Assembly: GCA_934358495.1 (NCBI GenBank)
Contig: CAKRKO010000042.1
Span: 1 to 22,197 of the forward strand
DNA from: an uncultured Eubacterium sp.
GTDB taxonomy: Bacteria; Bacillota; Clostridia; Lachnospirales; Lachnospiraceae
DNA length: 22,197 nt
Direction of reading: 5' to 3'
Position 1 is the first letter of the stretch. Each line of letters starts with the position of its first letter. The position numbers and the translations under genes were made by a program. Of this stretch, positions 15,710 to 22,197 are shown piece after piece. Below the pieces are notes generated by a model, which saw only the letters and a list, made by a program, of their open reading frames with translations, did no database searches and was not told where the DNA came from.

Positions 15710-17283
15710 CGATTACAAAAGATCTTTTATTATATTTTATCAGAGACAGGAAATTGGATGAGCAGTCGGAAATCACGCAGAAACAGGAGTTTTCCGGAAT
15801 TCAGCACTGGATAGCAGATGTCCGGAAATTAAAAAGAGAGTATCTGTATCTCTGTGATGGCAACCGTGTGCCGGATATAGAAGAAAAATTAGATAAAGAT
15901 ATCTGTCTGCTTGTTATTTTTCCAAATGATCAGGATACGGAAATCCGTCAGAACATGATTCGGAAATGGAAAGCTTTTCACGAAAATCTGATTTTTATGC
16001 AGACAGAAAAAACGGTACCGGAAGTGATGAATGACCTGGTGGAAATTTTTTGTCGTCTGGTGGAATGGGATAAAAACATGCATATCGCGGCATTGGAGGG
16101 AAAAGATGTGCAGGATCTGATCGATATCAGCGAAGAAATTCTGGAACATCCAATGATTGCCTTTGATGCAAGTTTTGATGTGTTGGCTTACACAAGGCAC
16201 AGTTCTTCTCATTACAAGATTTTTCAGGAAACAGTGGCGCAGGGATATACGGATGCGCATACCATGGAACAACTGAAAAAGAAGCAGATTTTTTCCCAGA
16301 TCAAAGAAGGAGAACTTCTGATTGCACCGGCAGCAGATGAAAAATCCGGAACAAATATTTACCTGCAGTTTTTCAGTGGACAGACGTTACTTGGATATAC
16401 GTCCATTTTCTGTGGAGAAGAAACACCGGAAAGCGGATATTTGGATCTGATTCATATGTTTATGAAAAATATGTCTTTCTGTCTGCAGCGCAATTATGAA
16501 AATCGAAGGCACGGGCGTATGATGTATGAAACATTTCTGGCAAACCTGCTTGGAAGCGCTGAAATTCCGGAAGACCGGATTACGGAGCAGGTAAATATGA
16601 TTGACGGACTGGAAAAGACGGGATATCTGGTACTGGGAATTCTTGATTTTGCCAATCAGGAGCATGTGCCGCTGAAATTTCTGGCGCGTCTGTTGGAGCG
16701 GCAGTCATGGAAAATGAAACCGTTTTTATATGAAAATCATATCTGTCTGTTGAAGTATAGTAAAACAGCGATACATCAGAATTTGTCATTTGATGAAAAG
16801 GAACTGCATATTTTAGAGCAGTTGTTAGAACAATATGAGTATCGGATTGGAGTCAGCAATATTTTTACGGAGCTGAAACGAATGAAAGATGCTTATGTGC
16901 AGGCTGTGTTTACGTTGCAGTGGAACCAGAAAATGGGGCAGACTACAGAGGTATTGTGTCAGTACAAAGATGTGGTGATGTATCATTTGTTTTCCAGAAT
17001 GGAGTCAGAGATGGAACCGGTTTCGATGCAGTCGGAATTTTACCGGGAACTGGCCGTATATGATCGGGAGCATCGCACGTCATATGGAAGGACGGTTCTG
17101 TGTTATCTGAAAAATGACTGCAGTGCAACCCGCACAGCAGCAGACCTTGGAATTCATCGAAATACTGTGCGAAATATGATTTCGATGGTGGAAGAACAGT
17201 ACGCGGTTTCTCTGGATGATTCCGAAGAAAAAATGCGTTATATTTTATCGGAACAGATTCAGCAGTATATGGAACAATGTTGA
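15706..17283 (+). CDS. PucR-family transcriptional regulator
   Basis: 525 aa. ATG 15706 overlaps the LysR stop (ATGA), with GGGGGAA inside the upstream gene as ribosome site. The C-terminal PucR-type helix-turn-helix is clear at about 459-515 (RTVLCYLKNDCSATRTAADL, LGIHRNTVRNMISMVEEQY). The middle (about 150-400) has GAF/GGDEF-like regulator segments typical of this family (FDASFDVLAY near 153-162, YRIGVSNIFTELKRMKDAY near 379-397) but no catalytic GGDEF motif. The N-terminal 110 residues resemble the PucR N-terminal module only loosely. PucR proteins usually activate nearby catabolic genes. The flavoprotein gene 218 bases downstream, with a palindrome before it, is the natural candidate. The effector is not predictable. 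Confidence 0.82.
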   Translation: MTITKDLLLYFIRDRKLDEQSEITQKQEFSGIQHWIADVRKLKREYLYLCDGNRVPDIEEKLDKDICLLVIFPNDQDTEIRQNMIRKWKAFHENLIFMQTEKTVPEVMNDLVEIFCRLVEWDKNMHIAALEGKDVQDLIDISEEILEHPMIAFDASFDVLAYTRHSSSHYKIFQETVAQGYTDAHTMEQLKKKQIFSQIKEGELLIAPAADEKSGTNIYLQFFSGQTLLGYTSIFCGEETPESGYLDLIHMFMKNMSFCLQRNYENRRHGRMMYETFLANLLGSAEIPEDRITEQVNMIDGLEKTGYLVLGILDFANQEHVPLKFLARLLERQSWKMKPFLYENHICLLKYSKTAIHQNLSFDEKELHILEQLLEQYEYRIGVSNIFTELKRMKDAYVQAVFTLQWNQKMGQTTEVLCQYKDVVMYHLFSRMESEMEPVSMQSEFYRELAVYDREHRTSYGRTVLCYLKNDCSATRTAADLGIHRNTVRNMISMVEEQYAVSLDDSEEKMRYILSEQIQQYMEQC

Positions 17284-17359
17284 TTCTCCAGTGAATGTAG
17301 AAAGATGTATCAGAGAAGTCTGTGGTGATTTGAAATTTTGATAAATACAATCGGTAAGT

Positions 17360-17373
17360 CAGAGTGCACTCTG
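17360..17373. promoter_or_regulatory. Perfect 14-base palindrome upstream of the flavoprotein gene
   Basis: cagagtgcactctg is a perfect dyad in the gap between the PucR gene and the flavoprotein gene. An overlapping repeat gtgca/tgcac extends it to 17376. It sits about 80-95 bases before the predicted start of transcription, where an activator would bind. The PucR or LysR protein is the likely user. Confidence 0.5.
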
Positions 17374-17420
17374 CACAATTGTATGCAGTAAAATACATGG
17401 GATTTAGGCCAGATGAAAGG

Positions 17421-17448
17421 TTAAAGTACATAGAAATATTGATAAAAT
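17421..17448 (+). promoter_or_regulatory. Candidate promoter of the flavoprotein gene
   Basis: Extended -10 TGaTAAAAT (17440-17448) with a poor -35 TTAAAG (17421-17426) at 16-base spacing. The weak -35 fits a promoter that needs an activator. Predicted start is near 17455, 47 bases before the ATG. Confidence 0.35.
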
Positions 17449-17501
17449 CTCCTCAACAGGTGTTTGAAAAAGAGCAACAGGTGAAGGAGGTTTTATTTTT
17501 T

Positions 17502-19031
17502 ATGAAATTAAAAACAGATCTGGTAATTATGGGAAGTGGTATGGCAGGTATTTCGGCGGCAGATGCAGCACTTGCCCGTGGAAAGAAAGTCATCGTATTT
17601 GAAAAGAAACCATATCAGGGTGGAGCAGTATCCAACTGTCCGATCGCATATGTCAGCATTCGCAGGGACAAAGCATTTCAGAATGCAGCATTCCATTTGT
17701 TATATGAGTATTCGAATTACAATGCCAATCCATCAGTAATTCGTCAGTATGTAAACAATTCCTGGAGAACAAAGGAATACATTGAGCGCCTTGGCATTAA
17801 AATGATTCCGGCACAGCAGCTGGAGCTGGAGGATATCGGAGATCCGAAATATGCGGATGGATTTCCACCTGCTGTAATGGCACATGGCGATTTTTATCTG
17901 GTTCCGGGCAGAGGAAAAGGTCATGGTGGAGCACTGATCTGTCTGAATGCCATGAAGGATATTATCAAACGTGGTGGACAGTATATGCTGAATACACCAA
18001 TTACAGATATTCTGGTGGACGAAAATGGAAAAGTAACCGGTGTAAAAGCTGTCAACAATGAAACAAAAGAAGAAATCGAAGTGGAATGTGAATCAGTGAT
18101 CATTGCCAGCGGCGGTATTATGGAAGATCGTGAAATGATGAAAAAATATACCGGCTTTACTTTTACGGATTATAATTGTTCCGGAGACGGAAACGTACTG
18201 TTTAACTGTTATCCGAATTCCGGTCAGACCGGAGATGGACAGAAACTGGCATGGAAGCTTGGCGGTGCCCAGAGTGCCATCGCAGTATCTGGTCACAATC
18301 TGGTTCCGGGACCGGGAATCGTGGCAAGTTCTCCGTGGATTGTATACAACGAGACACGTACCATTCAGGAGCAGCCATATCTGTGGGTAAACAAAAATGG
18401 TGAGCGTTTTATTGACGAGAGCATTTCCAATAACCATATGGCAATCAGCACAGGTATCGCAAATCAGCCAAATGGGGAAAGTTATATCGTATTCGATGAA
18501 GATACTAGACGCCATTTGGAAGAAGAGGGTGTGGATTACATGTACTTTATCTTCCCGGTGGAGAAACTGACAGATATTCCGGGACAGTTCAGGACACTGA
18601 TTGAGGAAAAAGGAAACAAACATGTATTTATGAAAGATACCATTGAAGAGCTGTGCGCACAGTCCGGAATTGATCAGGCAGGTTTGGAGGAAACACTGGA
18701 TCGTTACAATGGATATTGCGATAATGGTGAGGACGAAGAGTTTGGAAAAAATGCAAAATATCTCCGTCCTGTGCGAAAAGGACCATTTTATGCAATGCGT
18801 GTATTCTGTGCCGGTTATGATACTATCGGTGGTATCAAAGTTAATGGAAAAATGCAGGTCGTGAAAGAAGATGGAAAAGCAATTCCGGGACTTTATGCAG
18901 CCGGGGATAATATGATGAGCGAGTTTTATGGAAATCCTCCGACAGGCGGCAGCGCCGGTGCTTATTTTGCGATGCCGTTTGGGTTTGCAGCAGGAGACAG
19001 TGCGTGTGATTATATGGAGAAACATGCATAA
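17502..19031 (+). CDS. FAD-dependent oxidoreductase, fumarate-reductase-like
   Basis: 509 aa from ATG 17502 (AAGGAGG at 17484-17490). The in-frame extension to 17364 runs through the promoter region and is unlikely. N-terminal FAD-binding fold with GSGMAG (11-16), E34 of the ADP-ribose-binding strand (VIVFEKK) and a GG pair at 40-41. C-terminal FAD segment GLYAAGD (463-469). In between is the fumarate-reductase/succinate-dehydrogenase flavoprotein capping domain, with NKNGERFIDE (297-306), KGPFYAM (426-432) and GGIKVN (443-448). No FMN-binding domain, haem motifs or secretion signal, so this is a cytoplasmic enzyme, not a quinol-linked fumarate reductase. The family reduces C=C bonds next to carbonyls or dehydrogenates the reverse. 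Beside phy and two regulators, a phenolic or flavonoid intermediate is a reasonable but unproven substrate. Codon choice suggests high expression. Confidence 0.85.
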   Translation: MKLKTDLVIMGSGMAGISAADAALARGKKVIVFEKKPYQGGAVSNCPIAYVSIRRDKAFQNAAFHLLYEYSNYNANPSVIRQYVNNSWRTKEYIERLGIKMIPAQQLELEDIGDPKYADGFPPAVMAHGDFYLVPGRGKGHGGALICLNAMKDIIKRGGQYMLNTPITDILVDENGKVTGVKAVNNETKEEIEVECESVIIASGGIMEDREMMKKYTGFTFTDYNCSGDGNVLFNCYPNSGQTGDGQKLAWKLGGAQSAIAVSGHNLVPGPGIVASSPWIVYNETRTIQEQPYLWVNKNGERFIDESISNNHMAISTGIANQPNGESYIVFDEDTRRHLEEEGVDYMYFIFPVEKLTDIPGQFRTLIEEKGNKHVFMKDTIEELCAQSGIDQAGLEETLDRYNGYCDNGEDEEFGKNAKYLRPVRKGPFYAMRVFCAGYDTIGGIKVNGKMQVVKEDGKAIPGLYAAGDNMMSEFYGNPPTGGSAGAYFAMPFGFAAGDSACDYMEKHA

Positions 19032-19164
19032 CTGATGTTTGCGAAATAAAAATGAAGGTAAGATATACCCATATACCGTAAATCTGGTTTACAGATGGTG
19101 AAATTGTTAAAAAACACACATCTGATTTGGATGAGGTTTATTCGAAAACAGGAGGAAAAGTAAA

Positions 19165-19356
19165 ATGAAAGCAGAAATCAAAGAGTATTGTATTCGTTGT
19201 GGCATTTGTGTGGGATTATATCCGCAGTTATTTGCCCACAATTTTGAAAAAGACTGTATTGATGTCAAATATGATGAGATTCCGGCGGAACTGGAAGAGA
19301 CTGCAAAAAATGCAGCCCGAGACTGTGCGGTGACGGCGATTTATTTGAAGAAATAG
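19165..19356 (+). CDS. Single-cluster [4Fe-4S] ferredoxin
   Basis: 63 aa. ATG 19165 with AGGAGG ending about ten bases upstream. Cluster ligands C9, C12, C15 (CIRCGIC) and the distal C54 (DCAVTAI) match monocluster ferredoxins such as that of Thermotoga. The Pro that normally follows the fourth Cys is Ala, and the Cys that would form the second-site or disulphide position is Tyr (Y19, before P20). C31 is extra. Acidic overall. It lies 133 bases behind the flavoprotein gene on the same strand with no terminator between, so it is a likely electron donor or acceptor for that enzyme. The pairing is inferred from position. Confidence 0.85.
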   Translation: MKAEIKEYCIRCGICVGLYPQLFAHNFEKDCIDVKYDEIPAELEETAKNAARDCAVTAIYLKK

Positions 19357-19403
19357 GGTAGAATTGATATATGGCAAAATAAACAAAAATGATATTATTT
19401 CAG

Positions 19404-19439
19404 GAGTTGAAAAATGAGTTTTTCAACTCTTGATTTTTT
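19404..19439 (+). terminator. Terminator after the ferredoxin gene
   Basis: Perfect 11-bp stem (19404-19414 with 19419-19429), tetraloop tgag, followed by ttgatttttt. It closes the flavoprotein/ferredoxin unit. Confidence 0.9.
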
Positions 19440-19619
19440 GTATGATCAGAAAATACGGGATCGACAGAGAACTTGACTGGTATTGTGCAATTTGCTTAGG
19501 TAAAATTTGGAGATAAAAAAGGGCATTGACGAGTGGAAAAGAGCGTTATATACTGGCTGCACTTTATAAATATTATGACGAATGCATTTTCAAAAATGGA
19601 CGGAAAGAAAATAACAAAA
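19440..19619 (+). other. Intergenic stretch with an extra strong promoter-like sequence
   Basis: Between the ferredoxin terminator and the toxin-antitoxin promoter. It holds TTGACG (19526-19531) - 17 - TATACT (19549-19554), a very good sigma-A match, and a 24-codon frame at 19442-19516 (MIRKYGIDRELDWYC...) with no ribosome site. No recognised gene or RNA. The promoter may give a longer leader for the toxin-antitoxin operon or drive an unknown small transcript. Confidence 0.45.
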
Positions 19620-19648
19620 TTGACAATATGGTATATATACCATATAAT
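19620..19648 (+). promoter_or_regulatory. Consensus promoter with 20-base palindromic operator (higBA)
   Basis: TTGACA (19620-19625), 17-base spacer, TATAAT (19643-19648): exact consensus. A perfect 20-base palindrome at 19626-19645 (atatggtata plus its complement) fills the spacer and enters the -10. Antitoxin binding here would block polymerase directly, giving the usual autorepression. The predicted start near 19655 leaves only about 8 bases before the toxin ATG, so most of the GGGAG at 19651-19655 would not be in this transcript. Confidence 0.85.
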
Positions 19649-19662
19649 AAGGGAGAATACAT

Positions 19663-20019
19663 ATGACAAAATTTGAAGTCATTGCATATGAAACAGAAAA
19701 TGGCGATAATCCTGTAGAAAAATTTTTAGATAAACTTAATCCTAAAATGAGAGCCAAGATATTTGGAATGTTGGTCATTTTACAGGAAAAAGGTAATCAG
19801 TTGCGTGAACCATACAGTAAACACGTAGAAGATGGTATTTTTGAACTCCGGTGTAAATTTGGAAGTGATATTACAAGAGTAATGTATTTCTTTTTTGATA
19901 GAGGGAAAATTATACTTACAAATGGATTTGTTAAGAAGACACAAAAAACACCTGTAGCAGAAATACAATTAGCAAAAGCACGACGAGCTGACTATATGGA
20001 AAGGATGAAGAAGCTATGA
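19663..20019 (+). CDS. higB: RelE/HigB-type toxin (Gp49-like)
   Basis: 118 aa. It belongs to the phage-derived Gp49-like/HigB branch of the RelE/ParE superfamily, ribosome-dependent mRNA interferases that halt translation. Seen: NPVEKFLDKL (16-25), IFELRCKFGSDITRVMYFFF (59-78, with R63 and R72 as likely RNA-contact residues), NGFVKKTQKTP (87-97) and the closing basic helix ending in RRADYMERMKKL. Length is typical. It precedes and overlaps the antitoxin gene by ATGA, the toxin-first order that defines HigBA. Tight control is suggested by the palindromic promoter upstream. Activity is inferred from family. Confidence 0.9.
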   Translation: MTKFEVIAYETENGDNPVEKFLDKLNPKMRAKIFGMLVILQEKGNQLREPYSKHVEDGIFELRCKFGSDITRVMYFFFDRGKIILTNGFVKKTQKTPVAEIQLAKARRADYMERMKKL

Positions 20020-20303
20020 AGACATTAAATGAAATGTTAGAAAATCAGATGCAGGATGAAAAGTTCCGCAAAGAATATGAAGAAATGCAACCAGAGTTTG
20101 ATGTGATTAGAGCAATTGTAGATGCGCGTACTTCTCAGAATTTGACTCAGAAGGAATTGTCAGAACGTACAGGAATTAATCAGGCAGATATCAGCAAACT
20201 GGAAAATGGAACAAGGAATCCATCTGTTAGCTTACTAAAAAGATTAGCAGAAGGAATGGGGATGGTGTTAAAGATTGAATTTATACCAAAACAGAAAGTT
20301 TGA
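20016..20303 (+). CDS. higA: XRE-family antitoxin (HigA-like)
   Basis: 95 aa, ATG 20016 overlapping the toxin stop. Residues 1-28 are a charged helical N-terminus (MLENQMQDEKFRKEYEEM), 30-85 a Cro/CI-type helix-turn-helix (LTQKELSERTGINQADISKL, NPSVSLLKRLAEGMG). It should neutralise the toxin by direct contact and bind the 20-base palindrome at 19626-19645 to repress the operon. Confidence 0.9.
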   Translation: MKTLNEMLENQMQDEKFRKEYEEMQPEFDVIRAIVDARTSQNLTQKELSERTGINQADISKLENGTRNPSVSLLKRLAEGMGMVLKIEFIPKQKV

Positions 20304-20329
20304 TGGTTTTGGACAAAGAAAATTACCAA

Positions 20330-20373
20330 ATAAAAACGCCTCTCCCGAAAGAATGAGAAAAGTCGGGAGAGGC
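20330..20373 (-). terminator. Terminator of the minus-strand transporter gene
   Basis: 11-bp perfect GC-rich stem (20338-20348 with 20363-20373). On the minus strand it is followed by gtttttattt, making it a terminator for the gene ending at 20478. Confidence 0.8.
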
Positions 20374-20382
20374 AGCAGGAGT

Positions 20383-20450
20383 AAAAGATGCCTTTTGTAT
20401 AAGGGATAGGATTGTCCTATTTGATTGTGCAAAAGGCATCTTTTTTATTT
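20383..20450 (+). terminator. Long hairpin terminator, probably bidirectional
   Basis: 15-bp perfect outer stem (20383-20397 with 20430-20444), with a smaller nested hairpin (atagga/tcctat) inside. The plus side ends in a T tract (20441-20450) and the minus side in tttt. It would stop the higBA transcript and help stop the opposing transporter transcript. Confidence 0.8.
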
Positions 20451-20477
20451 TAGCAGAAATCAATTCTGAGTTCTGAA

Positions 20478-21833
20478 TTATATATATCTGAAAATGATAT
20501 ATAGCATTGATACTGCAATTACGATCAGTGTTGCCGGAATCGCGTAGGTACAATACTGTTTCCAGGAAATATGATGACCGTTTTTGGATGCAACGGCGAT
20601 ACCAACCACGTTGGCAGATGCACCGATCGGGGTAGCACTTCCACCGATATCGGTGCCCAGTGCTAGTGTCCATGCCAGAACGGATAAATCTGCTCCGGAT
20701 GCCGCTGCAAGGCTTTTGATGATCGGAATCATCGTAGCGGAAAATGGGATATTATCTATGATGGCACTGGCCACCGCAGATACCCAGATAATAATGATTA
20801 CAATAAAGGTTACATTTCCACCGCTGATCATGTGGATGAAGTTTGCAATCAGTTCCAAAATTCCTGTCTCTTCGAGACCGCCGACTACGACGAATAATCC
20901 GATGAAGAAAATAAGGGTCGGATAATCAATACGACGTAAAATGTGTTTTGCCTTTTTTCCTGTGGTTGCGCAGGTTGCGATAGCGGCAATTATGCCAATG
21001 GTGGAAACTGTCAATCCAGTCTGTCCATGTGTCACAAGCAGTACAACTGCACAGAGAAAAATAACGCAGCTGATGATAAAAGAACGTTTGCTGGTAATCG
21101 CACTGTCCGGGGATGGCATTTTTGCAATCTCTTCTTCTGAGAGATTATTTGTGCTCAGCTTTTTGCGGAAACACAGATAGAAGAAAAAGATCATCAGCAC
21201 CAGACTCAGGATGGCGATCACACCGGTATTGAACAGAAAATCAGTAAATGTATAATGCAATGCGGTTCCGATAATGATATTTGGCGGATCACCACACATT
21301 GTGGAAGAACCTCCAAGGTTCGAACAGAATATTTCCGCGATGATTACCGGAATCGGATCAAATTTCAACAGTTTTCCTTGTGTGATGGTGATTGCGGCCA
21401 GAAACAGAATAACGGTGATACTGTCGATAAACATAGACAGTACGAATGCCAGTATCATAAACATCACAAAAATTTTTGTGGTATTATATCTGACTACTTT
21501 TGCAATGGTCAGGCAAAGCCAGGAGAAAAATCCGGAAATTGCCATTCCTTCGACCATGATCATCATGCCAAAGATGAAAATAATTGTCTGCCAGTTGATT
21601 CCTTTTGCACTTTCTGTGGCTTCGGCGCCTGCCCGCCAGAAATCAACAGATGTGAAAGACTGAAAGTTCAGTGTCTCGAATAACGCAGTGGAACTGTGCA
21701 TACAGACACCAAACACGAGAATGAGCGTTGCAACACTGCAGAGTGTTGTCGCAATGTGCCGTGGAATTTTTTCCGTGATAATGAATGCAAACATAACCAG
21801 GAAAATAATGACGGCCGTGATTTGTGCTGCCAT
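20478..21833 (-). CDS. ArsB/NhaD-type ion transporter
   Basis: 451 aa from the ATG at 21833-21831, with AAGGAGG about eight bases upstream on the minus strand. A longer frame to 21995 adds 54 residues without membrane or family likeness. About 11-12 hydrophobic helices. The two inverted halves carry the family's paired signatures: NLGGSSTMCGDPPN (172-185) and DIGGSATPIGASAN (395-408), with SMFIDSITVILF (133-144) and IIDNIPFSATMIP (358-370). This places it in the ArsB/NhaD/P-protein group of the ion transporter superfamily, which exchanges Na+ and H+ or moves oxyanions or organic anions. The ligand is not fixed by the sequence. It has its own terminator and seems a single-gene unit. Confidence 0.88.
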   Translation of the reverse strand: MAAQITAVIIFLVMFAFIITEKIPRHIATTLCSVATLILVFGVCMHSSTALFETLNFQSFTSVDFWRAGAEATESAKGINWQTIIFIFGMMIMVEGMAISGFFSWLCLTIAKVVRYNTTKIFVMFMILAFVLSMFIDSITVILFLAAITITQGKLLKFDPIPVIIAEIFCSNLGGSSTMCGDPPNIIIGTALHYTFTDFLFNTGVIAILSLVLMIFFFYLCFRKKLSTNNLSEEEIAKMPSPDSAITSKRSFIISCVIFLCAVVLLVTHGQTGLTVSTIGIIAAIATCATTGKKAKHILRRIDYPTLIFFIGLFVVVGGLEETGILELIANFIHMISGGNVTFIVIIIIWVSAVASAIIDNIPFSATMIPIIKSLAAASGADLSVLAWTLALGTDIGGSATPIGASANVVGIAVASKNGHHISWKQYCTYAIPATLIVIAVSMLYIIFRYI

Positions 21834-22197
21834 AAAAAAACCTCCTTCAATATAAAAAGCCCCTGCATTTATTATGTAGTAAAAAGACTGACAAGTCAAA
21901 TAGAAGTCAGACATATTTCTGATTTTTCCGGTTACAGACATCAAGGGGAAAAATCCAGATGGCACTGTTCTTATAAATGTTCCAGACCAGCTCATTTGTA
22001 AGATTCGTTTTTCGTAAAGCAGGTAAAATTGCCGAAAAAAGAAGTCATAAAGTACATAATCAGGAAATAATCTGTTAAACGAAAATTTGTCAATCGTGAT
22101 TTTGCTGAAAAAATATTTTTATAAAAAAACAATTTAGGAAAATTTGCCGATTGCAAAATCTGGAAATTGTATTAATATGAATACACGAAAAGACCAA
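21834..22197. other. AT-rich upstream region, no gene seen
   Basis: 364 bases upstream of the transporter. On the minus strand there is an exact TTGACA (22094-22089) but no good -10 at 16-18 bases. A short inverted repeat tgtatt/aataca (22168-22185) is near the window end. No RNA gene, riboswitch or coding frame that I can support. Confidence 0.45.

Noticed and set aside
18093..19025. 310-residue open frame on the minus strand inside the flavoprotein gene
   Set aside because: Antisense shadow of a well-conserved FAD enzyme. No ribosome site or family likeness.
17502..19031. Naming the flavoprotein as the known E. ramulus flavanone-cleaving reductase (Fcr)
   Set aside because: As I recall, Fcr was earlier described as an enoate reductase (a larger Old-Yellow-Enzyme-type protein). 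This one is a 509-residue fumarate-reductase-like protein, so the names should not be merged.
19575..19676. 33-codon frame overlapping the toxin start (MTNAFSKMDGKK...)
   Set aside because: No ribosome site, and it reads through the promoter and operator. Likely chance.
1..22197. Insertion sequences, CRISPR arrays, prophage or integrative element ends
   Set aside because: No transposase, integrase, regular repeat-spacer series or tRNA-3' direct repeat was seen. The toxin-antitoxin pair alone is not enough to call a mobile island.

Overview
The window looks like chromosomal DNA of a low-to-moderate G+C anaerobic Firmicute, most likely a Lachnospiraceae gut bacterium close to Eubacterium ramulus. 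The reasons are strong AGGAGG-type ribosome sites, TTG starts, an Asn/Cys tRNA pair, several Lachnospiraceae-style signalling proteins, and a gene that I recognise as the zinc-dependent phloretin hydrolase (phy) known from E. ramulus. I see no insertion sequence, prophage, CRISPR array or rRNA.

Layout. 1-275: tRNA-Asn (three 5' bases missing) and tRNA-Cys with a near-consensus promoter and a terminator. 371-6328: three co-directional cyclic-di-GMP genes, namely two membrane-anchored sensor diguanylate cyclases and a cytoplasmic REC/HD-GYP/PAS-like/GGDEF protein that could both make and destroy c-di-GMP. 6421-7549: a decayed locus in which a LysR regulator with an in-frame stop runs into the C-terminal third of a GntP-family permease, probably across a deletion. 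7739-9307: a VanZ-domain membrane protein with a large C-terminal domain, overlapping tail to tail with a small membrane protein. 9933-11973: an OmpR-type response regulator and histidine kinase. 12149-13676: an ECF sigma factor and its zinc-finger membrane anti-sigma factor.

13784-19356 is the most interesting block and reads as a phenolic/flavonoid-use locus. phy (minus strand) diverges from a LysR regulator across a 234-base region with two copies of a 13-base element, one inside an 8-2-8 inverted repeat. The LysR gene overlaps by ATGA a PucR-type regulator. Downstream are a fumarate-reductase-like FAD oxidoreductase with a 14-base perfect palindrome upstream, and a small [4Fe-4S] ferredoxin. 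My inference is that phy splits phloretin (the dihydrochalcone formed from flavanones) into phloroglucinol and phloretic acid, that LysR/PucR sense a substrate or intermediate, and that the flavoprotein/ferredoxin pair carries out a linked reduction. The last step is not proven by sequence.

19620-20303: a HigBA-type toxin-antitoxin pair with a fully consensus promoter whose spacer is filled by a 20-base perfect palindrome. 20330-20450: back-to-back terminators. 20478-21833 (minus): an ArsB/NhaD-type ion transporter. The remaining 364 bases are AT-rich upstream DNA with no gene that I can support.
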